Notes under the pieces: generated by a model
What the model was told of the DNA's origin: nothing
What the model saw: the letters and a program-made list of their open reading frames with translations, nothing else
Database searches by the model: none
Made by a program: the position numbers and the translations under genes
Origin: Mesostigma viride
Lineage: Eukaryota; Streptophyta; Mesostigmatophyceae; Mesostigmatales; Mesostigmataceae
Assembly (NCBI GenBank): GCA_009746045.1
Contig: RPFO01002162.1
Coordinates: 1 to 64,000 of the forward strand
Direction: 5' to 3'
Length of the DNA stretch: 64,000 bases
In this document: one piece after another, positions 9,940-18,906 of the stretch
How the letters are laid out: each line of letters starts with the position of its first letter
How positions within the stretch are numbered: position 1 is the first letter of the stretch

Positions 9940-11414
9940 GCCTCAGCCTGTGCCCGTCGCTTGGCTGGCTTCAGTGATGCAACCAACCTGGCCACCGTGT
10001 CGGCCAGCCTGCCGTGCTCTGCCGGGGTGAGCTCCCTCCCCTCGTTTAGCATCTGCTGCGCCAAACGGAGCTGCTGCCGGACGTCCTCTCGGTGCGACAA
10101 TGTCGCTGGCCCAGGTTCTCCCCGGTGCGTCACCCGTGTACGCGCTGCTGTGCCATCTCTGTTGGAGATGGTGTGGGTGGGTTGTGACAGAAAATGATAA
10201 AGCTGCTCCGTTGAAACCCTCTCGTCTGGCATTAAACCGAATTCTGCCCTTACCGCCTCCCCCATCGACCCTCGCACAGCTGCCTTCTTTATGTTTTCGG
10301 CCATGCGTCGTCGCTGCTTGAGCATACGACGCTCCAGCCTGCCGACGCTCTCCTCCCAGGCGGCCAGCTTCCTGCGGTACCGCTCCTCGGCCTCCCTGCG
10401 AGCCGGTCCCTGCAATGGCACCAGCTCGGCGACCTTCCTGTACTTCCAGGACTTCATGTCGCGGGTCAGACGTTCACACCGCACCTTGGTGTGAGACATC
10501 TTCACCCGGATCCTCGCCGCGAGCGCCTCCGCCTGATCGCGTTCCTGCTGCTCGCGCAGCTTCCTCTGCGCAATCACATTCTGCCTCCGCTGCTTCTTCT
10601 CCCGCTCCGCCTTGAAGACCGCCAGCCTCCGCTGCGCCTCCTTCTCTCGCGCCTGCATTGCCGGCGTCATCTCCACCAAGTCGTCGGCTTCAGACGCCGA
10701 CGGCCCCGTCAAAGAAAACTCAGACTCCTGCAGAATCCCGTCGATCTCCCTCGGGATCGTCGCAGACCGACGAAGGCGTTGGAAGCACGCCAGGTCTCCC
10801 CGCCTCACCACCTCGTGGGTCGGCGACGCTGGCCTCCTCAGGGCCGCGCGGACCCGAGCAGCGTCCTCCATCTGTTGGGCGCGCTCACGTGAGCGCACGT
10901 CCAAACGCCGCTCTTCCGCGGACTCCTGCTCCTGCAGGCTACGTGCCATTGCAGCATCGGCTGCCACCTGCGCACTGCGAGCCTCGTCTGCCGACGAAGG
11001 CTGCAAACCGAACAGCCCCAGCGAGCTGGTCTCCGACTCACTGCCGGAACCCCCGCCCGACTGCTCGCCCGACTCGGAGGGCCCCGCCCCCGCACCGCAC
11101 GGTGCGTATGGCGGTCCCCTCGGAACCACCACTGGGGTCGACCCCCTCGTCTTGCGCATCAGGGGAATGCGCATCACCCTCTCCACCACATCCCGGTACG
11201 ACAGGTCCTGCTCCTCCATAGCCACATCGTCGGGATGCATCGGATCCTGACTGTACCTGTCCGAAAAGTCCTGGCGCATGCTTGCCAGGATTGAATCAGA
11301 CGTCCCCGAGTCATCTGACGTCGGGGACGAGGGAGAGTGCGTGCGCACCTCCTCCTCAGAGGACTCCTCACGCATGAGGGCCTTGCCCTTGTTGTTGTTT
11401 GGGTTCGAAGACAT
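9783..11414 (-). CDS. Element A: ORF1, coiled-coil-rich protein of unknown function
   Basis: 543 codons from MSSNPNNNKGKALMREES (start chosen 96 bp inside the 5' LTR border) to a Ser-rich end. The N-terminal third is acidic and Ser-rich. The middle and C-terminal parts are highly charged with long Arg/Glu/Gln helices (EKEAQRRLAVFKAEREKKQR, GRLERRMLKQRRRMAENIK), predicting coiled coils. Its 3' end overlaps gag by 157 bp in another frame. No match to a family is recognised. Element B also has an ORF before gag but with no visible similarity. Confidence 0.7.
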   Translation of the reverse strand: MSSNPNNNKGKALMREESSEEEVRTHSPSSPTSDDSGTSDSILASMRQDFSDRYSQDPMHPDDVAMEEQDLSYRDVVERVMRIPLMRKTRGSTPVVVPRGPPYAPCGAGAGPSESGEQSGGGSGSESETSSLGLFGLQPSSADEARSAQVAADAAMARSLQEQESAEERRLDVRSRERAQQMEDAARVRAALRRPASPTHEVVRRGDLACFQRLRRSATIPREIDGILQESEFSLTGPSASEADDLVEMTPAMQAREKEAQRRLAVFKAEREKKQRRQNVIAQRKLREQQERDQAEALAARIRVKMSHTKVRCERLTRDMKSWKYRKVAELVPLQGPARREAEERYRRKLAAWEESVGRLERRMLKQRRRMAENIKKAAVRGSMGEAVRAEFGLMPDERVSTEQLYHFLSQPTHTISNRDGTAARTRVTHRGEPGPATLSHREDVRQQLRLAQQMLNEGRELTPAEHGRLADTVARLVASLKPAKRRAQAEACAPNPSAGGMRGRMVEKGGETRAEEDTATKNLHQRNERAGSSSSSNCSSHS

Positions 11415-11497
11415 TTTAAAGAAAGTGGGTGTGAAAAACCGGGTTTCGAAATGAACGCTTGTTCGCTCGTCGTCAAAAACGCACACCTTACGGAGTG

Positions 11498-11509
11498 TTT
11501 TTTAATGCA
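11498..11509 (-). promoter_or_regulatory. Element A: bases at the primer-binding position
   Basis: The first internal bases after the 5' LTR read TGCATTAAAAAA on the minus strand. There is no TGG start expected for pairing with a tRNA CCA end. The sequence is perfectly complementary to minus-strand 3981-3970 of the same element. Confidence 0.55.
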
Positions 11510-11899
11510 AGTTAGTGCAGGCTGAGAACTGGGAAACTCAGTGCACGCAGACAATGCCAAATGGCTTGTGTGGAAACGACGAGATGTCCACCTTGGCATT
11601 AGGATAGAATGGCACATATACCGCTGGTCAGCCGTCACTTGCGGCTGACCAGACTTTGCGTAAGTTAAGCCTAACTTACTGATCCTGGACGGACTAGCCT
11701 ATCAGTTACAACCTGATCTAGTCAGTCCTAACATGACAACTACAGTCCCGGTACTGTGGTACCGGCTCAACACATACTGAGTCTAGCCACGTGTCCATGC
11801 CACGACTGCTCTAGTCCAGCACCGTCCCAGTACCCAAGTGGGCGCCGGCGGTGCTGGCACGTGTCCACTTAGGCTACAGGCGGGAGACTTAGACTAACT
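11510..11899 (-). repeat. 5' LTR of element A
   Basis: 390 bp, partner of 3441-3830. Read on the element's strand it begins AGTTAGTCTAAG and ends GCACTAACT. It is followed by TSD TAGGG at 11900-11904. Confidence 0.93.
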
Positions 11900-12038
11900 T
11901 AGGGGAAGACCAGTGCCCTGCCATTCCATCCTCCTACTAGTACAGACTACTACAGACTTATTGTACTGACTAACTTGACACACTGCTTGCACCTGGCACC
12001 GTGCATGTGGGTAATCGCCCCTCTGATCCCCCCTGCAG

Positions 12039-12135
12039 ACCCAGCTCGTACACAGCGGATGTGCTGACAGGGGAGACGGGATCGTACGCGTACATGGCTC
12101 CCGAGATATTCCGCCACGAGCAATACGGGGTCAAG
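12039..12135 (+). CDS. Kinase copy 1, exon 4 (APE motif)
   Basis: Acceptor CCCTGCAG|ACCC, donor TCAAG|GTGGGG, 97 bp. One base completes the Arg codon left by exon 3; then come SSYTADVLTGETGSYAYMAPE and IFRHEQYGVK. It lies 134 bp beyond the TSD of element A, so without A the intron would be about 450 bp. Confidence 0.9.
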
Positions 12136-13044
12136 GTGGGGTCACTGTAGTGGGACACGGTGGGTTCGTTGTAGTGGTACATGGTGGGCAGGTGGGGTCA
12201 CTGTAGCGGGTGGGCGTACCGCTTGGATTGCTACTGCCGTCAATGTGGTCGCTGCAGGATCTGTGGTGGCTGGACGGTGGATTTGACGGTCCTGTGCTAC
12301 CCAAGCACAATGTGGAGCGTTGGGCCACACACCAGCGCAGATTACCATCGCATGGCTGTGCTTGTGGTGGTGGCTATTGAGGACTAGGGTCGACTAGGAG
12401 GACAGTCGTGCTGCGACAGTGCATACAGCACAAGGGCAAGAGCGCCATGCATGGACAGGGATGTTGTTGCCTCTTGCCGCATGCAATAGCCAGGCGCCCT
12501 GCATGGCATGCATCTCGCACAAGGAGGCTGTGCCTTCAGGGGAGCTTGACTTACACCCCTAGTGTGCTCCCATATGCATGTAGAGCCGTGCTGTCTGCCT
12601 GCTGACTTCTATACAGGAGGCATCGCACTTGGATGATTCCAAGCAGACATTCCCTCCTTATAGTGCCTTGCTTGACCTTATGGGCGATGCCATTTTTTAT
12701 CCTATGATGTGGTTACTGAGGTGTCTGCATGAGTGTGCCCCTTTCCCGTTTTAGGAATGTAGGATGAGCCCTATTGCCTCGCCTTGAAGACCCTTATCGA
12801 CCCAAAACAGACATTGGTGCACGTGGCACACTCACTCTGCGGGGACATTGAAACGTTGTGAGAACATGTCGGCTTCGTGATTCATGACTCCCACAACGCA
12901 GCCTTGTGTGGTCTTCCACTCGAAGCTACTGGGATATATGGCTGCATAGGTGCACATGATTGCCGCCCACTATCCCTTCAGTTCTTCGTTTTCCCATCCG
13001 GCACTTCCCTTCCACAATTCCCACGCGCCCTCCCGTGCCACCAG
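12136..13044 (+). other. Kinase copy 1 intron 4
   Basis: 909 bp from GTGGGG to CCACCAG. It begins with short degenerate GTGGG-rich repeats (12136-12230); no coding or mobile feature is seen in the rest. Confidence 0.75.
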
Positions 13045-13359
13045 GTGGACGTGTTCTCGTGGGCCATCATCTTCTACGAGCTGATCGCCGGTCGGCGCGC
13101 CTACGCGGGGTACTACCTCACCGCGGAAGAGATCGGCGCGCAGCAGTCCCTGGAGGGCCAGCGGCCGGCGCTGCCCTCCAAGTGGCCGACCAAGATCAAA
13201 CAGCTGCTTACGTCCGCGTGGGCAGACGATGCCACCCTGCGGCCGTCTGCGTCGGAGATCGTCCAGCAGCTGGATGAGATGATGGCGCAGGGCATCCCAG
13301 AAGAGCCCCTGATGAGGGCCGCTGCAAACAAGCAGGGGTGTCTATGCATTGTCATGTGA
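13045..13359 (+). CDS. Kinase copy 1, exon 5 (C-lobe and CaaX end)
   Basis: 315 bp including TGA, 104 residues. It begins VDVFSWAIIFYELIAGRRAY (kinase subdomain IX), then KIKQLLTSAWADD, LRPSASEIVQQLDEM (subdomain XI Arg), and ends ANKQGCLCIVM. CIVM fits a farnesyl-type CaaX box, and the upstream Cys could be palmitoylated; membrane attachment is an inference. Confidence 0.9.
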   Translation: MDVFSWAIIFYELIAGRRAYAGYYLTAEEIGAQQSLEGQRPALPSKWPTKIKQLLTSAWADDATLRPSASEIVQQLDEMMAQGIPEEPLMRAAANKQGCLCIVM

Positions 13360-13800
13360 TGAACAATGGGGAAAGCATCTTCTTGCGGACCGTGCTCACG
13401 CGCCATATAAGGGAACCTTCGACCCCTTGACACAGCGAGGAGGGAGGGCGCCCTCGACCAGCTCGCACTAGCTTCTCTCACCTCCACAAGCGAGCATGCA
13501 GGCCACCATCTGGAGGACGCTCTCTACATCATGGTGCCGGCCCAACTGTGGGTGCAATACAGCATTAGAGGGAGGCTGACGCAAATCAAGCGGATCGATG
13601 TGATACATATAAAGGTGAAGTCCTAGGTGCGCAGGCTGAGGCGTGCAGGTGCGGGCTAATGGCCACTATGATGATTTCTGGCCTCCGCTGGTTGTCTCAT
13701 GGACAATGAGCCATGGCGAATATAAGGCTGATCTAATGCTCGGCTGATCACATACTTTGGTGCCATCTCATACATGCTGTTCCATTTTCCAATTGCCCAT
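13360..13800. other. 3' flank of kinase copy 1
   Basis: 441 bp between the kinase stop and the Gypsy D LTR. No ORF is supported. Parts resemble 41670-41780 (GGAACCT, then AAGGAGGGAGCGGGCGCCC-like text) and the recurring GCTGGTTGTCTC motif found near 42960, 43112 and 46440. Confidence 0.5.
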
Positions 13801-14469
13801 TGTTACGGCCCAGACCTTTGTATGGGCGTAACAATGCCTTCAATAAATAAGTCGAAAGTAATTTGTTATTCGTTTGGGACTTTCGATAGCTCGCTTTGAT
13901 AGTCCGCCGGACTATAGGACTCAATTCGGGACTTATTTGGGAATTTGTCCTAAGTTCGGGACTTTGTGTGTTTATTTGGTACTTTGTGTGTTCCGGACCA
14001 GTTATTTTGGGCCTAGCCAGAAGTACGAGATCTTCTAGGGGCCGGGCCGGCCCTAGACGTCATACAGAACCTATTGGGGCTTGACGGCAGTATCTGGAAG
14101 ATCGGCGCGCATGTCGGCGCGCCTGCACACCAACTTGCCAGCTTGGTAGCGCAGCTAGGTGAAATTGGTCTGTGGACGATGGACTCTCTCTCTTTGGTTT
14201 GATGATTAATGAAACGAGTGTTGACGTCTCTCTCAGACCAAGGGGCACTAATCCGGATGTCATTTGCCTCATGACATGCCGTGTTATATAGCTAGATTAA
14301 TTAACCATGCTCTAAGGCCTAGCTGAGGATAAACCGCTGCTCAGTTAGTCAATTTACTGCGATCTTTGCTTGCTATCGCGGTACGCGGATGCGCGGCTAT
14401 GCCGGCTTATATTAAACTGCACCTTATACTAGATTAGATCTTTCGCACCGTCCGGCTCGGGACGTAACA
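13801..14469 (+). repeat. 5' LTR of Gypsy element D
   Basis: 669 bp assigned by its ends TGTTACGG...GACGTAACA and by the primer site one base downstream. No partner LTR is in the window. The first 33 bp form a hairpin (TGTTACGGCCCA with TGGGCGTAACA). A related terminal hairpin occurs in element E. Confidence 0.7.
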
Positions 14470-14470
14470 C

Positions 14471-14485
14471 TGGATCGGAGGTATG
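14471..14485 (+). promoter_or_regulatory. Element D primer-binding site
   Basis: TGGATCGGAGGTATG, one base after the LTR. It starts TGG as expected for pairing with a tRNA 3' CCA and resembles the site in element E (TGGACTCGGAGGTAG). The tRNA is not identified. Confidence 0.6.
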
Positions 14486-15190
14486 TAGTTCTAGAGGTTT
14501 TCCACAGGTGCCCGCGAAGAGCCCTTGTGTTTAAGCCGCAAGGTGCATTCTTAATAGCGCAGGGCCTGCGCGGGACCGGCCCAATATTTAGTGAGATAGA
14601 AAGCCGAGTTCGACCCGCCAGCCTGGGAAACTGGCTGTGGTGAACGGCGGCAACGTCTAGCTGAAAGGGCGGTCATAGGATAGGGCTTAGAAGCATCTCC
14701 TGTCGACTGGGCACCGACGGGGAGCTCGGCTCTGCACCACACAAGGAATCGGCGCCACAAGCCAGGGAGGAAAGTCGGCTGCGCAACGCCAAGGTACGTT
14801 TTGTCATGCAGTATGTGGTAGTCGCTTGCAGCCAACCGCCTTGCTCCGTCTCTCTTACCTGCACGCGTAGGAGGTGAGGTGATGTGCGCCCCTCCTTGTT
14901 GTTTTGTTTGTGAATTGTCGTTTCCTGTGACGTATTGTGACTAGCGTCCTGGCTGCGAAAGCTGTGGGCGCTGGTAGGGTGGTTTCCGTGGCTTCGTCCT
15001 TGCGAAAAGGCGGGCAGTTATCACGGAGGCTACCCTCTTGTATGGAATTAGGAGCGCGAAGCTCCTGATTTCTGTGATAGTGATTAGATTAGAGCCAGTT
15101 GGCATCCCCCCCCTGTGACAGGTCACACACTAGAGGTAAAAAGGTTCCTTTCTCTTTTCTATCTCTGTCTGCTGGCAATAGACGACGTGT
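14486..15190 (+). other. Leader of Gypsy element D
   Basis: About 700 bp of untranslated leader between primer site and first ORF; no supported gene. Element E has a comparable leader of about 510 bp. Confidence 0.6.
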
Positions 15191-15616
15191 GTGATGGCTA
15201 ATATTAATAATAGAAATAATATTAGATATAATGAGGCACTTGGGGGTTGGGATAGTGATGTTTCTAGGCAACTTTACTATGCGGTGGCACATGATGGAGG
15301 CACAGGGAAAGTAGGTATTTTCTATAGCTGGGTAGACTGCAAGAACTATATAGTGGATAGGCATAGGGCTATCTTTAAGGGATTCAAGACAGCATGGGAA
15401 GCAGATAGGTTTATCCAGGAATACATGACACGTCCAGTAGGCTTGCACGTAGAGGCACCACCTCAGGAGATTAGGACTCGCCCAATGCCTAGGGGCCGTA
15501 GCTGTGCACCCAATAGTGCAACAGTAGAGAGCAGGACGGGGGACACACAGGCTGTCACAGTCACGTTCAGCCAACTCACTGTCAGCACCCCACCTAGGCA
15601 GCCACCTAGTTTCTAG
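15191..15616 (+). CDS. Element D: small ORF with RNase H1-type hybrid-binding (viroplasmin-like) domain
   Basis: 141 residues starting MANINNRNN. Residues about 28-78 read YYAVAHDGGTGKVGIFYSW, then VDCKNYI, IFKGFKTAWEADRFI. This fits the pattern of the RNase H1 N-terminal hybrid-binding domain (YxV...GIFxSWxxC...FKxFxxxxxAxxF), the family also called viroplasmin-like. The core aromatic Trp and the FK.FK segment are present. The C-terminal third is Arg/Pro/Thr-rich. It lies in its own ORF between leader and gag; the equivalent ORF in E is in the same place. The likely role is RNA/DNA hybrid or nucleic-acid binding during reverse transcription (inference). Confidence 0.7.
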   Translation: MMANINNRNNIRYNEALGGWDSDVSRQLYYAVAHDGGTGKVGIFYSWVDCKNYIVDRHRAIFKGFKTAWEADRFIQEYMTRPVGLHVEAPPQEIRTRPMPRGRSCAPNSATVESRTGDTQAVTVTFSQLTVSTPPRQPPSF

Positions 15617-15775
15617 AGGAGTAGAGTACTAATTATAGCTTACTATATAATAGCTACATTAGCAGAATAACGTAGGGCAGTCGCTTGGTTGATTGCTTGT
15701 GGGCATGTGCATGGCATTTTCCTCCTTCTTCCTCTCTCCTTCCTTCCTTCTCTTGTGGATGTGGTACTGGTAAAC

Positions 15776-16811
15776 ATGCCGCGGGGTAAAAAGAAGGTAC
15801 GCGGCACGACTAGGAGTCATTCCGAGGAGGGAGGTGCAGACTTGGATAGGCAGGGCAGCCCAGAGTACCAAGTACAGGAGGTATCACAACAGGGCTCGTC
15901 CTACCAGCAAGGCAGCCTGTAGGTCACCCAGGTGAGCTGGCTAGTACCTCCCGCGAGCCGCGAAGGCCACGAGGAGCGGATAGGATGGATAATAGGGAGG
16001 AATACCAGCCGCAGCGAATGCAGGCTGAGTATAACCAGCTGATGGAACGGGCAGGTGATGAGGCCCAGCCCAGATCGAATCCCACGAGTGCAGCCCAGCA
16101 CCTGGCAGTGCAGCCGCAGCAACACCCGCCAGTGCAGCCGCAGCAGCACCCCGTGCAGTCCCCACAGCAGCATTCGGAACAGCAACAGCCGTTGCCGCAG
16201 CAGTGGCAGCAGCAGCCAGTACAGCAGCAGCAGCCACCGCCGCCGCAGCAGCAACAGTGGCAGCAGCCGCAGCAGCTTGCGCCGTTGCAGCAGCAGCAGC
16301 AGCCGCTAAGCTAGCCGACCGGGTCGCAGATGTTTGGTCCGCTTAGTCAGAACGCGACCTATTATCACGCGCAACGTGCCCAACGCTTACAACATCCCTG
16401 GGCGAGCGGTCGACGGGTTTCTTTTGGCAGTGACCTGCAGTCCAATGCGACATCGCTGTGGACCCAGGACGAGGCTAGGGTCCCACGGCCGCTGGTATAC
16501 GATGAGGGTGGGCCCGCGTCGTCCCATCCGGCGCGCAATGTCCCAGCAGCCGGACCTGCGCGGCCGAGCGTGTCGCATGGCAATAACCTCAACTTGAGTC
16601 GCATGGCACCCAGTGATCCTGGCTACGCGCATCCCTCGTCTGTCTGGCTACAACGCAGCGCGACTAGGTCAGCGCCTGCATTGGCAGATGACTCGTTGTC
16701 GATCTTTAATGTTCCGCCATATCGCGCAGTGGGCGGACCTCGGGCCGACGCGTTTAAGGCGCCGCCCATGCCTGACTTTAAACCAGTGCCCAAGCTGCGC
16801 GCGACTATGAA
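15776..16811 (+). pseudogene. Element D: gag N-terminal part, Gln-rich, with stops
   Basis: Begins MPRGKKKVRGTTRSH at 15776. A stop at 15920 and a stop at 16312 in the later frame break it. Residues from 16000 to 16310 are dominated by Gln/Pro from CAG repeats. From 16330 the frame MFGPLSQNATYY runs through a Pro/Ser-rich region to PDFKPVPKLRATMN, where element C interrupts it at ATGAA. The PKL segment aligns with NLPKLDV of the gag in E. Confidence 0.75.
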
Positions 16812-17529
16812 TGTCAAATATTTCACTACTCAGCTTAATCCAACCCAGCCAAGAATCATGAAATCCTGGCTCAATTGGAGGAAAGCTACGATCTGAAGAC
16901 CATTACTTGAATCGACAAAATATGGCGAATTTAATGATGTTAATCCGCTTTAATATTTGTCAATATATACTCGGCGGCGGCCATGTAAGGGCCAGCTGCC
17001 ATAGCATACTTGTCAAGGCTTAATTGTGTAAAGGAGCAACCAAAAGACTTAAGGCTACGTTGCCCTTGCGAGGCAAGTCACAACACACACATTGTTGACC
17101 GTCCGATAGGAGCGGCGCAACACAGTTCGCTGGATGCAGGCATGCATGCGCATAGGAAAAGTCATACATGCCAAAGTCTAGGTGGGAGTGGCGTCGCGTC
17201 AAGTACTCTACCATTTAAGTCTGATTTCTTTCCTTGGGCGGCGCCTACAAAGGCTCAACTTTAACGCTAGCCGTTGGTACACTACAGACGGCGCGGCGCG
17301 GCGCCAGGACAAAGCGCCACAAAGATATGGGCAGGACTTATGCCGAATGTCATGCTCATGCGTAGCTCACACCAGAGCTATACGGGAAAAATTATTCCGT
17401 CAACCGTAACGCAACATAGCATGGCCCAAATCTATCTCGGCCGATCATAACTGTTACGGCCAAAAAATAAATAAGACTTGGCCAATAAATTAGATAGGCC
17501 TACGAACACCGAAAATAAGCGATTGGGCA
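16812..17529 (-). repeat. 3' LTR of element C
   Basis: 718 bp, TGTCAAATATTTC...GATTGGGCA. Paired with 27449-28161. It contains TGTTACGGCC near 17453, similar to the LTR start of D. Confidence 0.92.
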
Positions 17530-17761
17530 CAATTCTTGACACATCCCCGTGACCAAGAGCTATATAGCTGGAGGGCAAAAACAGCAAAACACCCCCCCGT
17601 GGCCGAGAGCGGGGCTCGGCAGGTCTATAACAAACTATCTGGGGAGGGTACAGGACACCCCCGGGCCCATAATAAAGTCAGTCCCGCCTGTAATATCCAT
17701 GCTCCGGAACTGAATAACATGGGGAATGGCAGCTCTGGTAAAACAGAAAAGGTAGCACGAG
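17530..17761 (-). other. Element C, region between gag stop and 3' LTR
   Basis: About 230 bp. Repeated C-rich blocks followed by GTGGCC or GTGACC (17547, 17592, 17783) read as G-rich tracts on the element strand and could include the polypurine tract. No ORF. Confidence 0.5.
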
Positions 17762-18239
17762 TTACAACTGAGTGGTCAAGTCACCCCCGTCGATGGCCGA
17801 CGTGTTAAAACAGAAACCAGGAGGGAGTGTGGCAGCCTCCTGGGTGAGGTTAGCCTTGGTGGTGCTGTCACGTGGCCGCATCTCGGGGTGCTTCCGGTAG
17901 CATGTCTCGTGAGTATGGCCAGGCCGCCGGCAGAAGTTACACCGCTTCTTACCACCGCTAGCGCTAGTGGCATACGCGCCGGCAGGTAGGGCAGTGGGGT
18001 CGGCGGGTCGGGAAGATTGGGGCTTGGCCCCAGCGGCTGGGGGCGGGTCCTGGGCCGACAGGAGGTCGTCAATCTCGAAAACAAGATCTTTAATCTGGGC
18101 AAGTGTCGTCCCTGGGAGCCGGGGGGCAGCCATGGCTTGACGGAACGCAGCAGACAGGCCTGCAAGCATGCAGTCCCTCCAGCCGTCCCAGCCCATGGCG
18201 CCCCCAGCATCCTCAAGTTCCTGCTTCAGGAGAAGACCC
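17762..18239 (-). CDS. Element C: gag 3' half with zinc knuckle
   Basis: Continues in frame from 26411 once element B and one GACCC copy are removed (the join reads through WTRG, LLLKQELEDAGG). It contains GWDGWRDCMLAGLSAAFRQAM, a TTLAQIKDLVFEIDDLL helix, a Pro/Ala linker, and the CCHC knuckle CNFCRRPGHTHETC. It ends DGGDLTTQL with a stop. Organisation matches the UBN2-type Copia gag family. The target of B (GACCC) lies in this gag. Confidence 0.85.
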
Positions 18240-18882
18240 AGTTAGCATATTGGTGATGCAATATGCTAAGCATGTCATACTTGAAGTGGCCTTTCCAACG
18301 CCGTGCTAAACGCCTCATTTGGACAAGGAACTTGAGAGTTATCAAGTCCCGAAGTAATGCCGCCGGACGCTACAGCAGTACCAGGACTAAGGACACGTGA
18401 GGGACAGGGCACGTGGCAGTGTTGGGTGAACCATCACACGTTACGTGTCACAGGACCGACTGTCACTAGGAGGTACTGTGGTCAATATTGGTTGATGGTA
18501 CCAAGAATGTCACAGGACTTCAGGACTGGCAGTCCTGCAGGCCTGGGATGGACGGGTACTTGTCATGACGGATAAATCCAGAGCGTTACTGTCATTCATG
18601 GAAGGACAGACGTCCTGGATTGATGCAACCAAGGAAATTGACAGTGGCGGACCTGCCAAGGCGTGCAAGGCCTGGCAGCAATGGTGAGACCTAGAAAGGC
18701 TCGGACACAGCAGTGGCCAAGCGTCTTTCCCAACACCGTCCGTGGGTACTGCCGCCTCAGGCTAGTGACCACAGGGTAGTGAGGCAACTGTGGTAAAGGT
18801 TAAAAGCCGCTGGTTGAAACCATGGCTCCATTCATCACATCTTGGGAAGACCAGAAACTCACTGATCCGCGTTCATCTAAAT
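18240..18882 (+). repeat. 5' LTR of element B
   Basis: 643 bp, same as 25768-26410 as far as I can compare by eye. The 3' end contains AACTCACTG, which can form a local hairpin with CAGTGAGTT just inside the element. Confidence 0.95.
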
Positions 18883-18899
18883 CGTATTACAGTGAGTTC
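18883..18899 (+). promoter_or_regulatory. Element B: bases at the primer-binding position, complementary to own 3' region
   Basis: CGTATTACAGTGAGTTC starts at the first internal base. It is the exact reverse complement of 25440-25456. No TGG-type tRNA primer site is present here. The same bases can alternatively pair with AACTCACTG in the LTR end (about 18856-18864). Confidence 0.65.
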
Positions 18900-18906
18900 G
18901 ACGGAT

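Larger units (their letters stand above)
3441..11899 (-). mobile_element. Copia-like LTR retrotransposon A in kinase intron 3
   Basis: 8,459-bp element on the minus strand with 390-bp LTRs (3441-3830 and 11510-11899) that differ at two positions seen, and a 5-bp TSD TAGGG at 3436-3440 and 11900-11904. The LTR termini are AGTTAGT...ACTAACT, a perfect 7-bp inverted repeat rather than TG...CA. Order on the minus strand is ORF1, gag with CCHC knuckle, integrase, retropepsin-like domain, RT, RNase H. Pol is broken by several frameshifts, so this copy looks non-autonomous as given. It is placed in Copia because integrase precedes RT. Its closest relative here is element B. Confidence 0.93.
1..13359 (+). 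pseudogene. TKL-like protein kinase gene, copy 1 (five exons, two frameshifts)
   Basis: Spliced Ser/Thr (TKL/Raf-like) kinase. Exons are 1-212, 1222-1475, 2803-3116, 12039-12135 and 13045-13359, all with GT/AG borders and compatible phases. Visible landmarks in order are the Gly-rich loop ([11 protein letters not shown]), the AVKK lysine, the alphaC Glu in [20 protein letters not shown] (split by intron 2), DFG, GSYAYMAPE, DVFSWAIIFYEL and a distal RPSASEI Arg. The C-terminus is GCLCIVM, a CaaX box. Compared with the right copy, single bases are missing at about 64-66 and in the G run near 1336-1341, so this copy is frameshifted as given. These may be real lesions or homopolymer errors. Intron 3 is enlarged to about 8.9 kb by element A. 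The start codon lies left of the window. Confidence 0.85.

Noticed and set aside
9783-11250. Plus-strand frames at 10612-11250 and 10658-11221
   Set aside because: Shadows of ORF1 of element A on the minus strand in GC-rich DNA.
18357-18575. Open frames in the LTR of B (also at 25885-26103)
   Set aside because: Identical because LTRs are identical; short, motif-free and not in a position expected for a gene.
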